A stretch of DNA of 6,317 nt from contig URWQ01000093.1 in assembly GCA_900551635.1 (NCBI GenBank), positions 1-6,317 of the forward strand, read 5' to 3'. Numbering within the stretch: the stretch's first letter is position 1; the number at the start of each line of letters is the position of its first letter. The DNA comes from an uncultured Collinsella sp. (lineage in GTDB: Bacteria > Actinomycetota > Coriobacteriia > Coriobacteriales > Coriobacteriaceae). The position numbers and the translations under genes were made by a program. The notes below the pieces were generated by a model, which was given only the letters and a program-made list of their open reading frames with translations, did no database searches and was not told where the DNA came from. This document shows, in pieces, positions 5,925 through 6,317 of the stretch.

Positions 5925-5928
5925 CCCC

Positions 5929-6317
5929 ATGGCATTCGATCCCATTCAAGAGGATTGCCATCGCCTCGTTCTTGAGGCCTTGCGCCGCGACAATATCCCG
6001 CTCACCGACGCTGCCGCCGTAGAGCATCTGATGGAACAATTCACCCGCAACCCCGCACCGCTCATCGTGCACGACCGCGACCGCGCCGGGCACCTCATTG
6101 CCAAGGTGGTCGAGGCTGTCGACTACCGCATTCCCTTTATCCCTGACGATACCCAGGCAGAGCAGGAAGATGGCTACCGCAGGGAACTGGAACAGCTGGC
6201 AGCAGAAAAAGGAAATGATTACCTGCACACCATGCTGCAGGAAGTGGATCCTGTCAGTGCAAAGGAAATCCATGCCAACAATGTAAAGCGTGTGATCCGT
6301 GCTCTGGAGTTTTATCA
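5929..6317 (+). CDS. Chimeric open frame: unrecognised N-terminus joined to MiaA interior, open at right edge
   Basis: The ATG at 5929 follows AAAGGAGG and opens MAFDPIQEDCHRLVLEALRR. Residues 1 to about 76 are a soluble, acidic, helical-looking segment with high-GC codons like the neighbouring genes; I do not recognise the family. From about residue 78 the frame reads as the middle of tRNA dimethylallyltransferase: DGYRRELEQLAAEKG (81-95), EVDPVSAKEIHANNVKRVIR (105-124), then ALEFY. Codon use shifts there to GAA, AAA, GGA, AAT and GAT, unlike the rest of the window. The MiaA N-terminus with its P-loop is absent, so this is not a complete or natural MiaA. The first part is probably a real gene start of the host genome, and the second part foreign sequence joined at a short shared stretch. 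The start is well supported; the protein as written is probably an artefact. Confidence 0.6.
   Translation, partial: MAFDPIQEDCHRLVLEALRRDNIPLTDAAAVEHLMEQFTRNPAPLIVHDRDRAGHLIAKVVEAVDYRIPFIPDDTQAEQEDGYRRELEQLAAEKGNDYLHTMLQEVDPVSAKEIHANNVKRVIRALEFY
6158..6317 (+). other. miaA: Interior fragment of a miaA-like gene, probably from another organism
   Basis: This stretch encodes the YRREL, LHTMLQEVDP, IHANNVKRVIRALE and FY sequence characteristic of MiaA, the enzyme that adds a dimethylallyl group to A37 of tRNAs reading UNN codons. Its base composition is lower in GC than the bases before it and resembles Clostridia such as Lachnospiraceae. The join lies somewhere in about 6149-6172. It is in frame with the preceding unrelated sequence, which may be chance. 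Confidence 0.75.

Larger units (their letters stand above)
5429..5928. other. 500-base non-coding region between divergent genes
   Basis: This region separates the leftward alcohol dehydrogenase from the rightward frame at 5929. Open frames crossing it (for example minus strand 5851-5597) have no ribosome site, no family resemblance and low-complexity composition, so I treat it as non-coding. It contains the inverted repeat at 5469-5495, two AAACGTTT palindromes, a GGGCA/TGCCC stem (5703-5718), the tandem duplication at 5719-5761, the 7-bp stem at 5761-5796 and the GGTGCAA direct repeat at 5822-5837. The length and structure suggest regulatory DNA or a decayed repeat element. Confidence 0.6.

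Noticed and set aside
5692..6273. Minus-strand frame of 193 codons spanning the intergenic region and the rightward frame
   Set aside because: It crosses the chimeric join and lies opposite a frame with an excellent ribosome site. Its own start lies in the foreign MiaA part.

Overview
The window looks like a piece of a high-GC Gram-positive gut bacterium, most likely a Coriobacteriia member such as Collinsella. That placement is an inference from strong G/C preference at third codon positions, AGGAGG-type ribosome sites, and an anaerobic fermentation and iron-sulfur gene set. No marker gene proves it.

Five genes lie on the minus strand. Read in their direction of transcription, from high to low coordinates, they are: an iron-dependent alcohol dehydrogenase (5428-4205); a glycerol dehydrogenase, gldA (4126-3026); a short gldA paralogue whose middle has been lost in frame (2911-2405); a multi-cluster 4Fe-4S protein (2253-1000); and the P-loop ATPase ychF (885 to the left edge, incomplete). 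Rho-independent terminators stand directly after the alcohol dehydrogenase and after gldA, so these genes are separate transcription units or are joined only by read-through. The two complete dehydrogenases would interconvert alcohols or polyols and carbonyl compounds with NAD(P)(H). The 4Fe-4S protein is a probable electron carrier. A shared role in fermentative redox balance is plausible, but no enzyme in the window links them directly.

A 500-base non-coding stretch (5429-5928) separates the alcohol dehydrogenase from a rightward open frame at 5929. It holds a long inverted repeat on the probable dehydrogenase promoter, two AAACGTTT palindromes, a 21-22 base imperfect tandem duplication, a 7-bp stem and a small direct repeat.

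Both ends of the window look unnatural. The rightward frame begins as an unrecognised high-GC protein and, from about codon 78, reads as the interior of a tRNA dimethylallyltransferase (MiaA) with Clostridia-like codon use. At the left end, YchF similarity stops abruptly after SFFTAG, and the last 42 bases match nothing expected. Chimeric contig ends from a metagenome assembly are the simplest explanation for both.

The most biologically interesting items are the in-frame deleted gldA paralogue that keeps the nucleotide-binding half without metal ligands, the palindrome between it and gldA whose 9-base arm recurs in the large intergenic region, and the unusual cysteine layout of the 4Fe-4S protein. 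I saw no clear novel multi-gene system, CRISPR array, tRNA, rRNA or transposase.
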